In this document: positions 45,191-53,396 of the stretch, one piece after another
Numbering within the stretch: the first letter of the stretch is position 1
Layout: the number at the start of each line of letters is the position of its first letter
Assembly: GCA_021775805.1 (NCBI GenBank)
Contig: JAJFHD010000096.1
Location: 1-64,000 of the forward strand
Reading direction: 5' to 3'
Length of the DNA: 64,000 bases
Source: Alphaproteobacteria bacterium
GTDB lineage: Bacteria > Pseudomonadota > Alphaproteobacteria > Rhizobiales > JAJFHC01
Made by a program: the position numbers and the translations under genes
The notes under the pieces: model-generated
Told to the model about the DNA's origin: nothing
Database searches by the model: none
What the model saw: the letters and a program-made list of their open reading frames with translations, nothing else

Positions 45191-45922
45191 ATGACTTCAA
45201 CCCTTTTGGCAGCCCTCCTGATCGCCTCTGCGGCCGGGCTCATGCGCGGTTTTGCCGGTGTCGGATCCGGTATGCTCATGGCACCCTTTTTTGTGGTGCT
45301 GTTCGGTCCCGTCGAGACGGTCGCGATTATCATTGCAATGGAGATTGTCGTCACGGGTCAGTTGCTGCCGTCTGTCCGCCGCGACATCAACTGGCGCGTC
45401 GTCGCTCCAATGGGGCTGGTCGCCGCCGTGTTCATGCCGGTGGGCAGCTGGCTTCTGGTATCGCTCGATGCCGGCTCGATTGCCATTGGCATCGGGATCC
45501 TGGTGATGGTGTTCGCCCTTCTCCTGATGTCGGGCTGGCGCTATCAGGGTGACAAACCGCTGTGGGCAACCCTGACCGTTGGCGGCGTTTCCGGCGTCCT
45601 CATGGCATTGACCAGCCTGGGCAACCCCCCGGTCATGCTCTACCTGCTCTCAAGCCGGGATAACGCCGCCACCAACCGGGCAAACTTCACGGGCTATTTT
45701 GCCGTTACCCTTTGTGCCCTGATCCTGCAGATGACAGTCGCCGGGTTGATTGGATGGAGCGCCTTGAAAACAGCCGGACTGCTTCTGCCGCCGTTCATGC
45801 TCTGTGCCTGGATCGGGAGCCGTCTGTTCCGAAAGTCCAACGAGACACTCTACCGGCATATTGCCCTGGGCATTCTGTTCTGTGCAGGCATGTACGGTGT
45901 AATCCGTCAGATTGCGGTGTGA
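45191..45922 (+). CDS. TauE/SafE family sulfite exporter-like membrane protein
   Basis: A 243-aa inner-membrane protein with about eight hydrophobic segments. The N-terminal LLIASAAGLMRGFAGVGSGML and the second-half GVSGVLMALTSLGNPPVMLY are the two family repeats. TauE/SafE proteins export sulfite, sulfoacetate or other organosulfur anions; the substrate here is unknown. It converges with the DeoR gene. Confidence 0.9.
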   Translation: MTSTLLAALLIASAAGLMRGFAGVGSGMLMAPFFVVLFGPVETVAIIIAMEIVVTGQLLPSVRRDINWRVVAPMGLVAAVFMPVGSWLLVSLDAGSIAIGIGILVMVFALLLMSGWRYQGDKPLWATLTVGGVSGVLMALTSLGNPPVMLYLLSSRDNAATNRANFTGYFAVTLCALILQMTVAGLIGWSALKTAGLLLPPFMLCAWIGSRLFRKSNETLYRHIALGILFCAGMYGVIRQIAV

Positions 45923-45964
45923 TGGTGTAGAAACCGAAGATTACTGAAAATTCGACTTGATTGC

Positions 45965-46735
45965 CTAGGACGAGTAGGCCAGTTCGATTTTTACGTCGTT
46001 CTCCCGGCACATTGCCGACAGATTTTCCGTCAGCGGCCGGTCGGTCACAAGGTAGTCGAAATTCGACACATGGCCGATGCGCACAGGCGCCGTTCGTTCG
46101 TGTTTCATGTGATCGATCACAAGGATCGAATGCCGGGCGCATTCGATTGTCGCCTGGGCCACCTTGACCTCGCGATAGTCATAGTCGAGCAGGGTTCCGT
46201 CCTCGTCGATGGCTGACGCACCGATGACCGCATAGTCGACCTTGAATTGACGGATAAAATCCACCGCAGCCTCGCCCACAACCGCCAGATCGGTCGGACG
46301 GACAACACCACCGGCAACAATCACCTCGACCTCCGGTGAACCGCACAGGATATTGACAACATTCATGTTATTGGTAATCACCATCAACCCCAGCCGACCT
46401 CGCAGGGCAGTGGCAACCTGTTCTGTCGTGGTGCCGACAGTAATCAGGATCGAGCAATTGTCGGGGATCAGGGAGGCGGCCCTGATACCGATCAGGCGCT
46501 TTTCCTCCGCCGCCTGGACCCGGCGCACTTCATAACCGTAGTTAGTGACCGTCGATGGCAGAACAGCACCACCGTGCACCCTTTGCAGCAGCCCTCGGTC
46601 GCACAGGTCGTTGAGATCCTTGCGGATGGTTTGCGGTGTCACATCGAATTGACCGGACAGGTCCTCCACACTGACCCGGCCGGTTTGCCGGGCATATTGC
46701 AGAATATCCGAATGCCGTGGAGGAATGGGTTCCAA
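45965..46735 (-). CDS. DeoR/GlpR family transcriptional regulator
   Basis: A 256-aa sugar-metabolism regulator. N-terminal DeoR helix-turn-helix: RHSDILQYARQTGRVSVEDL, QFDVTPQTIRKDLNDL and GLLQRVHGGAV. The C-terminal sensor domain is of the ribose-phosphate-isomerase-like fold (LITVGTTTEQVATALRG, TNNMNVVNILCGSPEVEVIV, GASAIDEDGTLLDYD). Three TTCRTTT repeats upstream are consistent with autoregulation. No sugar catabolic operon lies directly next to it, so its targets are elsewhere. Confidence 0.92.
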   Translation of the reverse strand: MEPIPPRHSDILQYARQTGRVSVEDLSGQFDVTPQTIRKDLNDLCDRGLLQRVHGGAVLPSTVTNYGYEVRRVQAAEEKRLIGIRAASLIPDNCSILITVGTTTEQVATALRGRLGLMVITNNMNVVNILCGSPEVEVIVAGGVVRPTDLAVVGEAAVDFIRQFKVDYAVIGASAIDEDGTLLDYDYREVKVAQATIECARHSILVIDHMKHERTAPVRIGHVSNFDYLVTDRPLTENLSAMCRENDVKIELAYSS

Positions 46736-46814
46736 ATCAGCGACTCCTCAGCCAGAACTGATCACAAAATACTTCAGAATCAGGCGTATCTCAAGGCGGG
46801 TCGGCGCTGAATCA

Positions 46815-46842
46815 TTCGTTTACATTTCGTTTGGGTTCATTT
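46815..46842. promoter_or_regulatory. Phased TTCRTTT repeats, probable DeoR-family operator
   Basis: TTCGTTT (46815), TTCGTTT (46826) and TTCATTT (46836) lie 11 and 10 bases apart, i.e. on one face of the helix, 80-107 bases upstream of the DeoR-type regulator's start. Operators of several DeoR-family proteins are built from TTTCRTTT-like direct repeats. Confidence 0.55.
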
Positions 46843-46898
46843 GGCGGTCATTAATCGACGACAGACGTCTCACGTCCGCAGTCGCCCAACCGACCGAT

Positions 46899-48230
46899 TC
46901 AATTCGACGCCGGCGCAACCGAGACGAAATTATACGACTTGCCGTTAATGTTCTGTCCGGTAACCGTCGTGTTTGCGCGAACCTGTGTTGGCACCACCTG
47001 AAGGGTTTTCTTTTTGGTAACGCGCGACTTCTTCACAGGTGCATTTCCGGACTGATTGAAGTTGAAAGTGGTTGTGCTCCCACGCGTCGCCGTAACCACC
47101 GCTACCGCTTTTTTGACAGGTTTCGCGGCTGGCGGCAGTGTGGATGCACCGTTGCTGAAATTGTATTCCGTGCCGTCCACCACCTGTCGAATCGAGGATT
47201 TCTGCTTGAGTTTTGTTTTTGGTTTTTGATGAGACGCAATTGCGCCCCCTTCGGCGGCACGAACGCGATCACGCCGCTGCAAGCTCGATTTGGCCGGTCT
47301 GACGGCCAGCGAGATCTTGCCGCGTTTCTGCAGCCTTGCTGCCGCTCTGGCTGGAGCCGTTCGGACAGGGAGCGATTCCGCCTTTGCCGTAGATATTGTG
47401 TCCGTGCCATTGAGCGCCGCTACAGAAGCGATCCCTGCCGAAGTGGGCCGCAGATGGACGAGCCGATACCCCCGGCGTTTCAGGTGACCCAGAAGCCGTG
47501 GAAGAACCCGCGCCGTGGTTCGCTTGATGTCGTGCAGAAGGATGATGCCGCGTTTGCGGTATTTGAGCTGCCCAAGGACACTATTGACGATCGAGACGCC
47601 ATCCGAGTGCCTCCAGTCATTGCTGTCGATGTCTGTCCCGACGGTCAGAAACCCTTTTTCGGACAGATAGTCTTTCACAGCCGTAGATTCCTTCAGGTAA
47701 GGAAACCGGAATAACGGTGCCATTGCCCTGACGTGGCCGGTCTTGGAAAGGATACCGTTAAGCGTCGACACATTCCGAGTGATTTCACTCTTGGAACTGC
47801 CAATCGAACGCTGTTTGAGATTGGCATGCGAGTAGGTGTGGAACCCGATGGTATGCCCACGCCGGGCCATATCCGCAACAACGCCTGGAAACGCCCGCGC
47901 CATGCGGCCGACCAGAAAGAACGTAGCCTTCGCGCAAAATTCGTCGAGTGTCGATAGAATCCGTCGCGACGTCGCCGGCAGCGGACCGTCGTCGAATGTG
48001 AGCACGACTTCTTTCTCTCGGAGCAAAGACTCGCTGTCGAGCACACCCTTGACGTGGCTCGAGGTCGACGGATCCAGGTGGATTATCCGCATCGGCAATG
48101 CCTCTTTGCCGCATCCGGCCACCGCCGTTCCCGCGCCAGCCGTCATCATTGCAATCGACAGCACGAGAGCAGACATCGCATTGCGTTTGATTGAAAACCG
48201 GGCGACAGCAGTGCTTATCAAGGCATACAT
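46899..48230 (-). CDS. Exported polysaccharide deacetylase with repetitive C-terminal tail
   Basis: NodB-domain protein, 443 aa from the ATG at 48230. A basic leader and hydrophobic segment (MSALVLSIAMMTAGAGTAVA) form the signal peptide. The deacetylase domain covers residues about 72-270: VVLTFDDGP (Asp80/Asp81), GFHTYSHANL (metal histidines), FRFPYLKES, and GIILLHDIKR. The last 170 residues are basic and low-complexity, with three spaced copies of an aromatic-Asn-Phe motif (EYNFSNG, TFNFNQSG, SYNFVSV). It would remove acyl groups from a cell-wall or surface polysaccharide. Confidence 0.87.
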   Translation of the reverse strand: MYALISTAVARFSIKRNAMSALVLSIAMMTAGAGTAVAGCGKEALPMRIIHLDPSTSSHVKGVLDSESLLREKEVVLTFDDGPLPATSRRILSTLDEFCAKATFFLVGRMARAFPGVVADMARRGHTIGFHTYSHANLKQRSIGSSKSEITRNVSTLNGILSKTGHVRAMAPLFRFPYLKESTAVKDYLSEKGFLTVGTDIDSNDWRHSDGVSIVNSVLGQLKYRKRGIILLHDIKRTTARVLPRLLGHLKRRGYRLVHLRPTSAGIASVAALNGTDTISTAKAESLPVRTAPARAAARLQKRGKISLAVRPAKSSLQRRDRVRAAEGGAIASHQKPKTKLKQKSSIRQVVDGTEYNFSNGASTLPPAAKPVKKAVAVVTATRGSTTTFNFNQSGNAPVKKSRVTKKKTLQVVPTQVRANTTVTGQNINGKSYNFVSVAPASN

Positions 48231-48370
48231 GTTTTTTCTCTTCTTAGCCTCAACGCAGACCACTAAGAGAAAGATAACCGTGAATGCAGTCTTTCGCTAC
48301 CGAATTGATGGAGACAATCGCAACAGGGTAAACCACTGACGTGATTTCGGCAGACACCCAGCGAAAATGC

Positions 48371-48403
48371 AAAACGGGCGCCCAGCTGTTGCAGCGCCCG
48401 TTT
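48371..48403 (-). terminator. Intrinsic terminator of the BA14K-family gene
   Basis: AAACGGGCGC and GCGCCCGTTT form a perfect 10-bp stem with a 12-nt loop. On the minus strand it ends in TTTTGC, 30 bases after the stop of the gene at 48433-48936. Confidence 0.85.
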
Positions 48404-48432
48404 CAACTGGCTTGGTTATGCCGGCTACAATC

Positions 48433-48936
48433 CTACTTGCAGAGGCGGAAGCGACCGGAATTGGTTTTGTAATAGCCTGTATCGGGATTGAACGACCGGT
48501 ACTTGCTAGAGCAGTACTGATACCACTCGTCGGACCACGCTGCCGGTCTCACTCTGGCGCGATTGATCTTTTTACGACGGTGGTTTGTCCTCTGCGCATT
48601 GACGCATCTGCGATAGGAGTACTTGTAGGCCCGATTCCATTCGGCACTGCCGTGCACTGCACCGCCAAGCACGCCAACGCCGCCGCCGATGAGCGCGCCT
48701 CTGCCGGCACCTCTGCCACCGTCGATGGCACCGCCGAGAATGGCACCGCCAATGGCGCCGATCAGACCGCCACGCAAGGCATCGTCTCCGCCGCCACCGG
48801 TACGCCGGTCGGCATAATCCCGGGCTTCCCGCTCACAATAGCGCGAGGCCTCTGCAACCGTCGTCATGGCACCGACACTTGCCAGCGCGACGAACGCGAA
48901 AGTTGCCTTTTTCACTGAATTCCTGAATGTCATCAT
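48433..48936 (-). CDS. Glycine-zipper protein with BA14K-like C-terminus
   Basis: A 167-aa exported protein. The N-terminus has a signal peptide (KKATFAFVALASVGAMTTVAEA). A glycine-zipper region follows at about 50-95 (LRGGLIGAIGGAILGGAIDG), which may insert into a membrane. The C-terminus has the BA14K lectin-like motif WYQYCSSKYRSFNPDTGYY ending in a cysteine (FRLCK). BA14K proteins are surface proteins of Brucella and relatives. It has its own terminator. Confidence 0.82.
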   Translation of the reverse strand: MMTFRNSVKKATFAFVALASVGAMTTVAEASRYCEREARDYADRRTGGGGDDALRGGLIGAIGGAILGGAIDGGRGAGRGALIGGGVGVLGGAVHGSAEWNRAYKYSYRRCVNAQRTNHRRKKINRARVRPAAWSDEWYQYCSSKYRSFNPDTGYYKTNSGRFRLCK

Positions 48937-49100
48937 CGATATTTCCTCACCTGCAACGCCCTCATACCTTCAAATAGGGCTTTCCGACCCGGATTCCAAG
49001 GGTCAGGGGTCTCTCAGGCCAATATTGCCTATAAAATCATGGTCATATTTTGGGCACGGTCACATTCAATCGGTTGATCGGGTACAACACCCTGAAAAGG

Positions 49101-49847
49101 CTATTTTGCCGCCGCCTCCAGGATCACGATCATTTCGGTGTAATTGCGCGCTTTTGCGTGATCGAGAGGCGAGCGGCCGTTGCGATCGGCAATTGAAATC
49201 GAGGCCCCCGCATCGACGAGAATACGCACAACTTCCGTATGCCTCGTGCCGCCGTCGCCCAGTATCACCGCCTCGATAAGCGCCGTCCAGCCCAGGTTGT
49301 TGACGTGATCCAGCGGCGCCTTGGCCTCGACCAGAGCCCGAACCACATCCACATGGCCCAGATGGGCCGACGCAATCAGGGCAGTGCCGTCATAGATACT
49401 GGTGACATTTGCCGGATTGCCGCCCAGGAAAACAGCCAGTCTGACCATATCAGCGTCCCCGGCCACACCGGCAATCGTGATGATATCGTAGCGGTCGTGC
49501 TCCAGCGCGTTTGGATCCGAGCCGCCCTTGATGAGCGCGGTTACCGCGTCGTCATGTGACGCAAAGGCCGCCACGTGAAGCGGCGTCCGGCCCGCCCCAT
49601 CCCTGAGACCGAGGTTAGCCTTCTGTTTTATCAGGCGCTCGATCTCCGCCACGTCACCCGTCCACGCGGCCGCGTGCAGGCCTGTATATTTCGCAATTTC
49701 GGATGCACTTGGCGGCACTTGCGCCAACGTCCCGTCCGGATTGACCAATAGACCGAAAACGACAATTCCACTCAGCAGCAAACTGCGCCGAATTGCCTCA
49801 AACACAAGACTCATCCTGAACTCCATCACGCTCGCCATTTCTCTCAT
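49101..49847 (-). CDS. Exported ankyrin-repeat protein
   Basis: A 248-aa protein with a hydrophobic segment (RRSLLLSGIVVFGLLVNPDG, then TLAQ) serving as signal peptide, followed by about six ankyrin repeats: GLHAAAWTGDVAEIERLIKQ, GRTPLHVAAFASHDDAVTAL, TALIASAHLGHVDVVRALVE, WTALIEAVILGD and GRSPLDHAKARNYTEMIVIL. The ATG at 49847 overlaps the deaminase stop, which suggests coupled translation; later ATGs at 49838 and 49826 are also possible. It probably binds a protein partner in the periplasm. Confidence 0.82.
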   Translation of the reverse strand: MREMASVMEFRMSLVFEAIRRSLLLSGIVVFGLLVNPDGTLAQVPPSASEIAKYTGLHAAAWTGDVAEIERLIKQKANLGLRDGAGRTPLHVAAFASHDDAVTALIKGGSDPNALEHDRYDIITIAGVAGDADMVRLAVFLGGNPANVTSIYDGTALIASAHLGHVDVVRALVEAKAPLDHVNNLGWTALIEAVILGDGGTRHTEVVRILVDAGASISIADRNGRSPLDHAKARNYTEMIVILEAAAK

Positions 49848-50323
49848 CATCCGCATAAACGGGGATGGCCGGCGTCGTTGCCGACACGGCCATGAATCAT
49901 CGTCGAGATATTGGCCCAATAGGCCGCCGCCTCGCACATTGGGCATGGTCGCGAGGACGAATAGAGAAAATGGCCTGCCAGATCGCGCGTCCCCAACCTG
50001 GCTGCCGCATCTCGGATCGCCTCCATTTCCGCATGGGCGGTGGGATCGCCGGCTGTCACAACCCGGCTTGGCGCCTGACCGACGATTTTGCGGGCTGGTG
50101 ACACAACGATCGCCCCATAGGCCTGATCGCCTGAGAAGGCGGCCCGATCGCGCATCTCAAACGCCCGTTTGATAAACCCGCTGGGAGTCGCGTCCGTCAT
50201 CTGCTCTATCGGCGCGGAAGCTTCCTCGGCTACAGCGGTGAATGGATTCACTGCGAGCAATCCTGCCCCTGCACCAATGAAAAGACGTCGCGTCCACGTT
50301 GGATTCCAGCGCCCGTTGTTCAT
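49847..50323 (-). CDS. Nucleoside/guanine deaminase-like protein with Tat-type signal
   Basis: A cytidine/deoxycytidylate-deaminase-fold protein, 158 aa. The zinc site is complete: HAEMEAIRDA supplies His and the catalytic Glu, and RPCPMCEAAAYWA the two cysteines. The N-terminus WTRRLFIGAGAGLLAVNPFTAVAEE is a twin-arginine signal, whereas most deaminases of this fold are cytosolic. The protein would be folded with zinc in the cytoplasm and exported. The ankyrin gene overlaps its stop codon. The substrate is unknown. Confidence 0.84.
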   Translation of the reverse strand: MNNGRWNPTWTRRLFIGAGAGLLAVNPFTAVAEEASAPIEQMTDATPSGFIKRAFEMRDRAAFSGDQAYGAIVVSPARKIVGQAPSRVVTAGDPTAHAEMEAIRDAAARLGTRDLAGHFLYSSSRPCPMCEAAAYWANISTMIHGRVGNDAGHPRLCG

Positions 50324-50411
50324 GATTCACAAGCTCCTGACGGATGTTCCAGAAGGTTTTCCGTCACGCTACCACAATCAACCAAAAACCGGAGCGTCCT
50401 GTTGTCCGCAG

Positions 50412-51332
50412 TCATTTGACAGCAGAAGTCCGGTTGCCTTCGACGAACGTCAGGATAATCGAAAACAGCACCAGGGCCAGTGCCGTCAGTTTTTGCCACG
50501 TCATGGCATCGCCGAGAAAATAGCCCGCCGACAGAACGCCGACAATCGGGATGAGCAATGTCCCAATCGCGGCAGACGAGGCCGACATGCGTCCTACCAG
50601 ACTGACCCACGCGGCGTAACACACAATCATTGGAAACACGATATGGTAGATCAGAACCGCGGCGACCGGTGCTGAGACACCGGAGAAAGATAACGGCTGC
50701 TCGATGACCAGAGCGACCAGGACCGTCGGCACTGCCGAGACCCCCACCAGCCACGCCGCCCGGGAAATCGGCGGCATCGACCAGTCGCGGGCCTTGAGCG
50801 CGACGGTTCCGGCCGCCCAGGAGATCGCAGCACCGAGCATGAATATGCCACCCAGGGGCGCCTCGACGAAGGCCGCAAATCCTTCCGACACGAGAACCAC
50901 CAGCCCGAGCATGCCGACACCGAGTGACACCATCCGAATCGCCGTCAGCCTTTCACCAAGAAAGAGCACCGAAAACAAGGCCGCCCACAAAGGCATGGTG
51001 AAGGCGATAATCGTCGCACGCGCGGTTTCGGTCAGCAACTGGCCCAGGGCCGTCTGCACGTTGAAACCGAAGATCGTCAGAAGGCCGGCGACAACCAGCG
51101 GCCAGAACTCTTCGCGTTCCGGAACGAGTTTCTCGCCTCTGGCATAGGCCAGCGCGCCCAGTGCCACGGCACCGACAAAAAAAGCAAATCCCCTGAAGGT
51201 CCAGGGCGGGATCTCGCCGAGAATAAACTTGACCGCCGGCCAGTTGAGTCCCCAGAAAACCCCGATGGCCGCGACCAATGCCAGCTCAATCCCGCGGTTT
51301 TGTGTCAAACCTGCATCTCGTAAGTGTTCCAC
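50412..51332 (-). CDS. DMT superfamily (EamA) transporter
   Basis: A 306-aa inner-membrane protein with ten hydrophobic segments and the two EamA halves: LALVAAIGVFWGLNWPAVKF at the start and GGIFMLGAAISWAAGTVALK in the middle. These exporters handle amino acids or metabolites; the substrate is unknown. The GTG start at 51332 lies inside the 3' end of the GNAT gene (28-bp overlap), so the two are probably co-transcribed. Confidence 0.88.
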   Translation of the reverse strand: MEHLRDAGLTQNRGIELALVAAIGVFWGLNWPAVKFILGEIPPWTFRGFAFFVGAVALGALAYARGEKLVPEREEFWPLVVAGLLTIFGFNVQTALGQLLTETARATIIAFTMPLWAALFSVLFLGERLTAIRMVSLGVGMLGLVVLVSEGFAAFVEAPLGGIFMLGAAISWAAGTVALKARDWSMPPISRAAWLVGVSAVPTVLVALVIEQPLSFSGVSAPVAAVLIYHIVFPMIVCYAAWVSLVGRMSASSAAIGTLLIPIVGVLSAGYFLGDAMTWQKLTALALVLFSIILTFVEGNRTSAVK

Positions 51333-51751
51333 ATTGTCTTGATGCTGAGCGTGTCGTAAAGCCCGCGCGCGCGGTAGTTGTCGTCCGCCGTCAACCAGCG
51401 CACCAGGGCCCAGTTACGCGCTTTTGCTTCTGCGCGCAACTGCTCGAAGAGGGCCTGGGCGACGCCTGAACCGCGCCGGTCCGGATCGACAAAAAGATCG
51501 TCGAGGAACCCCACGTCTTCTCCGCGCAGAGGGCTGGGCATCCGGCGGAAATGGGCAAGACCTGCGGGTTTCCCGTCCATCAAAGCGATAATGCCGTTGA
51601 CCTCGTGATCGGGATCGTTGAGCCACCGCCAGACATTTCCGGCAATCTCGTCGGTCATTTCACGTTTGTAGAATGTGGCATACCCATTGTAGAGCTGACG
51701 CCAGCCCTGCTTCAGGTCGTCATGGGGTTTTGTCAGTTCGATCGTCGCCAT
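51305..51751 (-). CDS. GNAT family N-acetyltransferase
   Basis: A 148-aa acetyltransferase from the ATG at 51751, preceded by AGGAGA. The acetyl-CoA pyrophosphate-binding loop is in DDLFVDPDRRGSGVAQALFE near residue 95. The general text is of the single-domain GNAT type acting on small amines or protein N-termini; the substrate is unknown. It overlaps the following EamA transporter gene. Confidence 0.88.
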   Translation of the reverse strand: MATIELTKPHDDLKQGWRQLYNGYATFYKREMTDEIAGNVWRWLNDPDHEVNGIIALMDGKPAGLAHFRRMPSPLRGEDVGFLDDLFVDPDRRGSGVAQALFEQLRAEAKARNWALVRWLTADDNYRARGLYDTLSIKTMWNTYEMQV

Positions 51752-51900
51752 GGCCTGTCTCCTGTGTTTGCCTGGGTGTATGCTCCATGCCACACGATCA
51801 CCGGTCGTCATAGGACCAATTGGACATCCGGGACGCAGACCACCGCTGTTCCCTGATCGACAAGCGTTTTTGAATTCAACAGGAACACAGGTGAACCCTG

Positions 51901-52530
51901 ATGAGCAGCATGAAATTGTTTGGCGCCTCTTACAGTGTTTACACCCGCATCGTCAGGCTCGTGCTGCACCGGTTAGACCTTGACCACGAATTTGTCGAAG
52001 TCGACATTTTTGCCCAAGACGGTCCACCTGCGTACTACCGGCAAATGCATCCCTTCGGCCGGATCCCGGCCTTGACGCATGACGGCCTGCAGATTTACGA
52101 AACCGATGCCATCGTCCAATACCTCACCCATTTGCAACCACAGACCACCCTGCTGCCCGGTGACGCGGCAACGCGCGCCCGCGGCATTCAGATCATGCGG
52201 ATCCTCGACAATTACGGTTTTCGGACCCTGGTCTGGGGAATTTATGTGGCAGAACGCGAGAATGCCGAGCAAGGCGGTCCGAACGCTGATGCCATCGATG
52301 AGGCCCGCAATGTTCTCCGGGTTCTGGAAAGTCTGTTTTCCGGTTCCTATTTTATCGCGCAAGAAATTTGCCTTCCGGATCTTTGGGCCCTGCCGATGTT
52401 CACTTACCTGAACATTGCGCCCACCGGCACGCGATTGCTCCAGGAGTTTCCCGTGCTTACGACCTGGCTTGCAACCATGCAGGATTGTCCGTCGGTATCC
52501 GCAACCGAATTTCCATCGGACGCAGACTAG
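51901..52530 (+). CDS. Glutathione S-transferase family protein
   Basis: A 209-aa cytoplasmic protein. The thioredoxin-fold N-terminus reads MKLFGASYSVYTRIVRLVLH and MHPFGRIPALTHDGLQIYET with the conserved cis-proline and the ETDAIVQYL glutathione-binding site. A helical C-terminal domain follows. The active-site residue is probably Ser or Tyr in SYSVYT. Substrate unknown. Confidence 0.9.
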   Translation: MSSMKLFGASYSVYTRIVRLVLHRLDLDHEFVEVDIFAQDGPPAYYRQMHPFGRIPALTHDGLQIYETDAIVQYLTHLQPQTTLLPGDAATRARGIQIMRILDNYGFRTLVWGIYVAERENAEQGGPNADAIDEARNVLRVLESLFSGSYFIAQEICLPDLWALPMFTYLNIAPTGTRLLQEFPVLTTWLATMQDCPSVSATEFPSDAD

Positions 52531-52645
52531 AAGCGTCCTGAACACGGTTATGTTAAGTAGCTTGTCCGCAAGCCCGGCGGTGCTTCCGGACATCGAGTGA
52601 AACGGAACACAGCTGAACCCGCGATTTAGGGAAAGATCTCGTCTC

Positions 52646-53185
52646 GTGAAGAACATTGCTCAATTGTTGTATCTCGCCAGTGCCACGTTGACCGGCGTGG
52701 CGTTCCAGAGCCCTGCCAAGGCCACCGATTGCGTCGTGTCAGCTTATGCTGCGTTCGTACAGACCAAACGCACCACACCGCGGCACATGGAATGCAGTCA
52801 GGAATTCGGGCAGGAACAAGGACAGGTCAGTTTCCTGGCCGATCCGGAAAAAGGCCTCTTTTGCACCGGCAAGACGTCCGAACAGGGCAATCATCCCTCT
52901 AACTTCACGGCAAGGTTTTTTGCAACGCCCGGATCGGCCATCAGCTCAGCCCACAATGGCTGGCGTGTTACCGACTACCACATTACCGGAGGCCCGGTTG
53001 CGGGACAGCTCCGTCATGACGGGACACTCCTGCCCTCACGTCATCGCGACACCCTGATTTCCTTCAGTTTTTCGATTGCCCAACGCGACGCCGACTTCTC
53101 ACGCGAACTCCGCACGATCACCTTTTCAAAGCCGGACGGACACTGTTCCAGGGTTCTGCAAGAGGCGCTCGACTGGTCACGATAA
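52646..53185 (+). CDS. Hypothetical exported protein
   Basis: A 179-aa protein I do not recognise. It begins at GTG with a likely signal peptide (MKNIAQLLYLASATLTGVAF, then SPAKA). Four or five cysteines in the mature part could make disulfides (ATDCVV, MECSQE, LFCTGK, GHCSRV). The central part looks beta-rich. The gene stands alone; a hairpin at 53220-53245 lies after it but has its U-tract on the other strand. Confidence 0.65.
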   Translation: MKNIAQLLYLASATLTGVAFQSPAKATDCVVSAYAAFVQTKRTTPRHMECSQEFGQEQGQVSFLADPEKGLFCTGKTSEQGNHPSNFTARFFATPGSAISSAHNGWRVTDYHITGGPVAGQLRHDGTLLPSRHRDTLISFSFSIAQRDADFSRELRTITFSKPDGHCSRVLQEALDWSR

Positions 53186-53219
53186 CCCTCGCGCCCATGG
53201 CGCAGGCATCTCCAGAATC

Positions 53220-53245
53220 AAAAAGGGCCGCATTTCTGCGGCCCT
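53220..53245 (-). terminator. Intrinsic terminator for the 24-codon gene
   Basis: AGGGCCGCA-TTTC-TGCGGCCCT is a perfect 9-bp stem with a 4-nt loop. The A5 run at 53220-53224 becomes a U-tract on the minus strand, so it terminates leftward transcription. It lies 60 bases after the stop of the small gene at 53306-53380. On the plus strand it may still fold at the end of the preceding gene. Confidence 0.82.
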
Positions 53246-53305
53246 CCATGAGATAGTTTGTCGAGGTGCTTCAGTCGGATGATCCGGACCGAAGATGGGA
53301 GGCGG

Positions 53306-53380
53306 CTAGAACGAAGTTTCCTCCGTTAGACCTGCACAATATCCAAAGTCCTTCGACAGAACCGAAATCTCATGAGACAT
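53306..53380 (-). CDS. 24-aa small protein with an extreme Shine-Dalgarno sequence
   Basis: This ORF is too short for the track in its own right (it is the tail of a longer 105-aa reading there). It encodes 24 residues, MSHEISVLSK to LTEETSF, ending in TAG; one cysteine and one tyrosine lie side by side (GYCAG). The start codon is preceded by GAAAGGAGGTGATCCA, which is complementary to the last 16 or so bases of alphaproteobacterial 16S rRNA, with AGGAGG seven bases from the ATG. A terminator follows 60 bases downstream. Together these suggest a real, strongly translated gene. It resembles no peptide I know; a peptide precursor, a regulatory peptide or a leader are all possible. Confidence 0.6.
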   Translation of the reverse strand: MSHEISVLSKDFGYCAGLTEETSF

Positions 53381-53396
53381 TGGATCACCTCCTTTC
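53365..53396 (-). promoter_or_regulatory. Near-complete anti-Shine-Dalgarno complement
   Basis: The minus-strand text GAAAGGAGGTGATCCA at 53396-53381 lies directly before the ATG at 53380. Natural sites rarely pair with more than six to eight bases. No other similarity to the 16S gene was seen on either side, so it is not an rRNA fragment. Confidence 0.75.
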
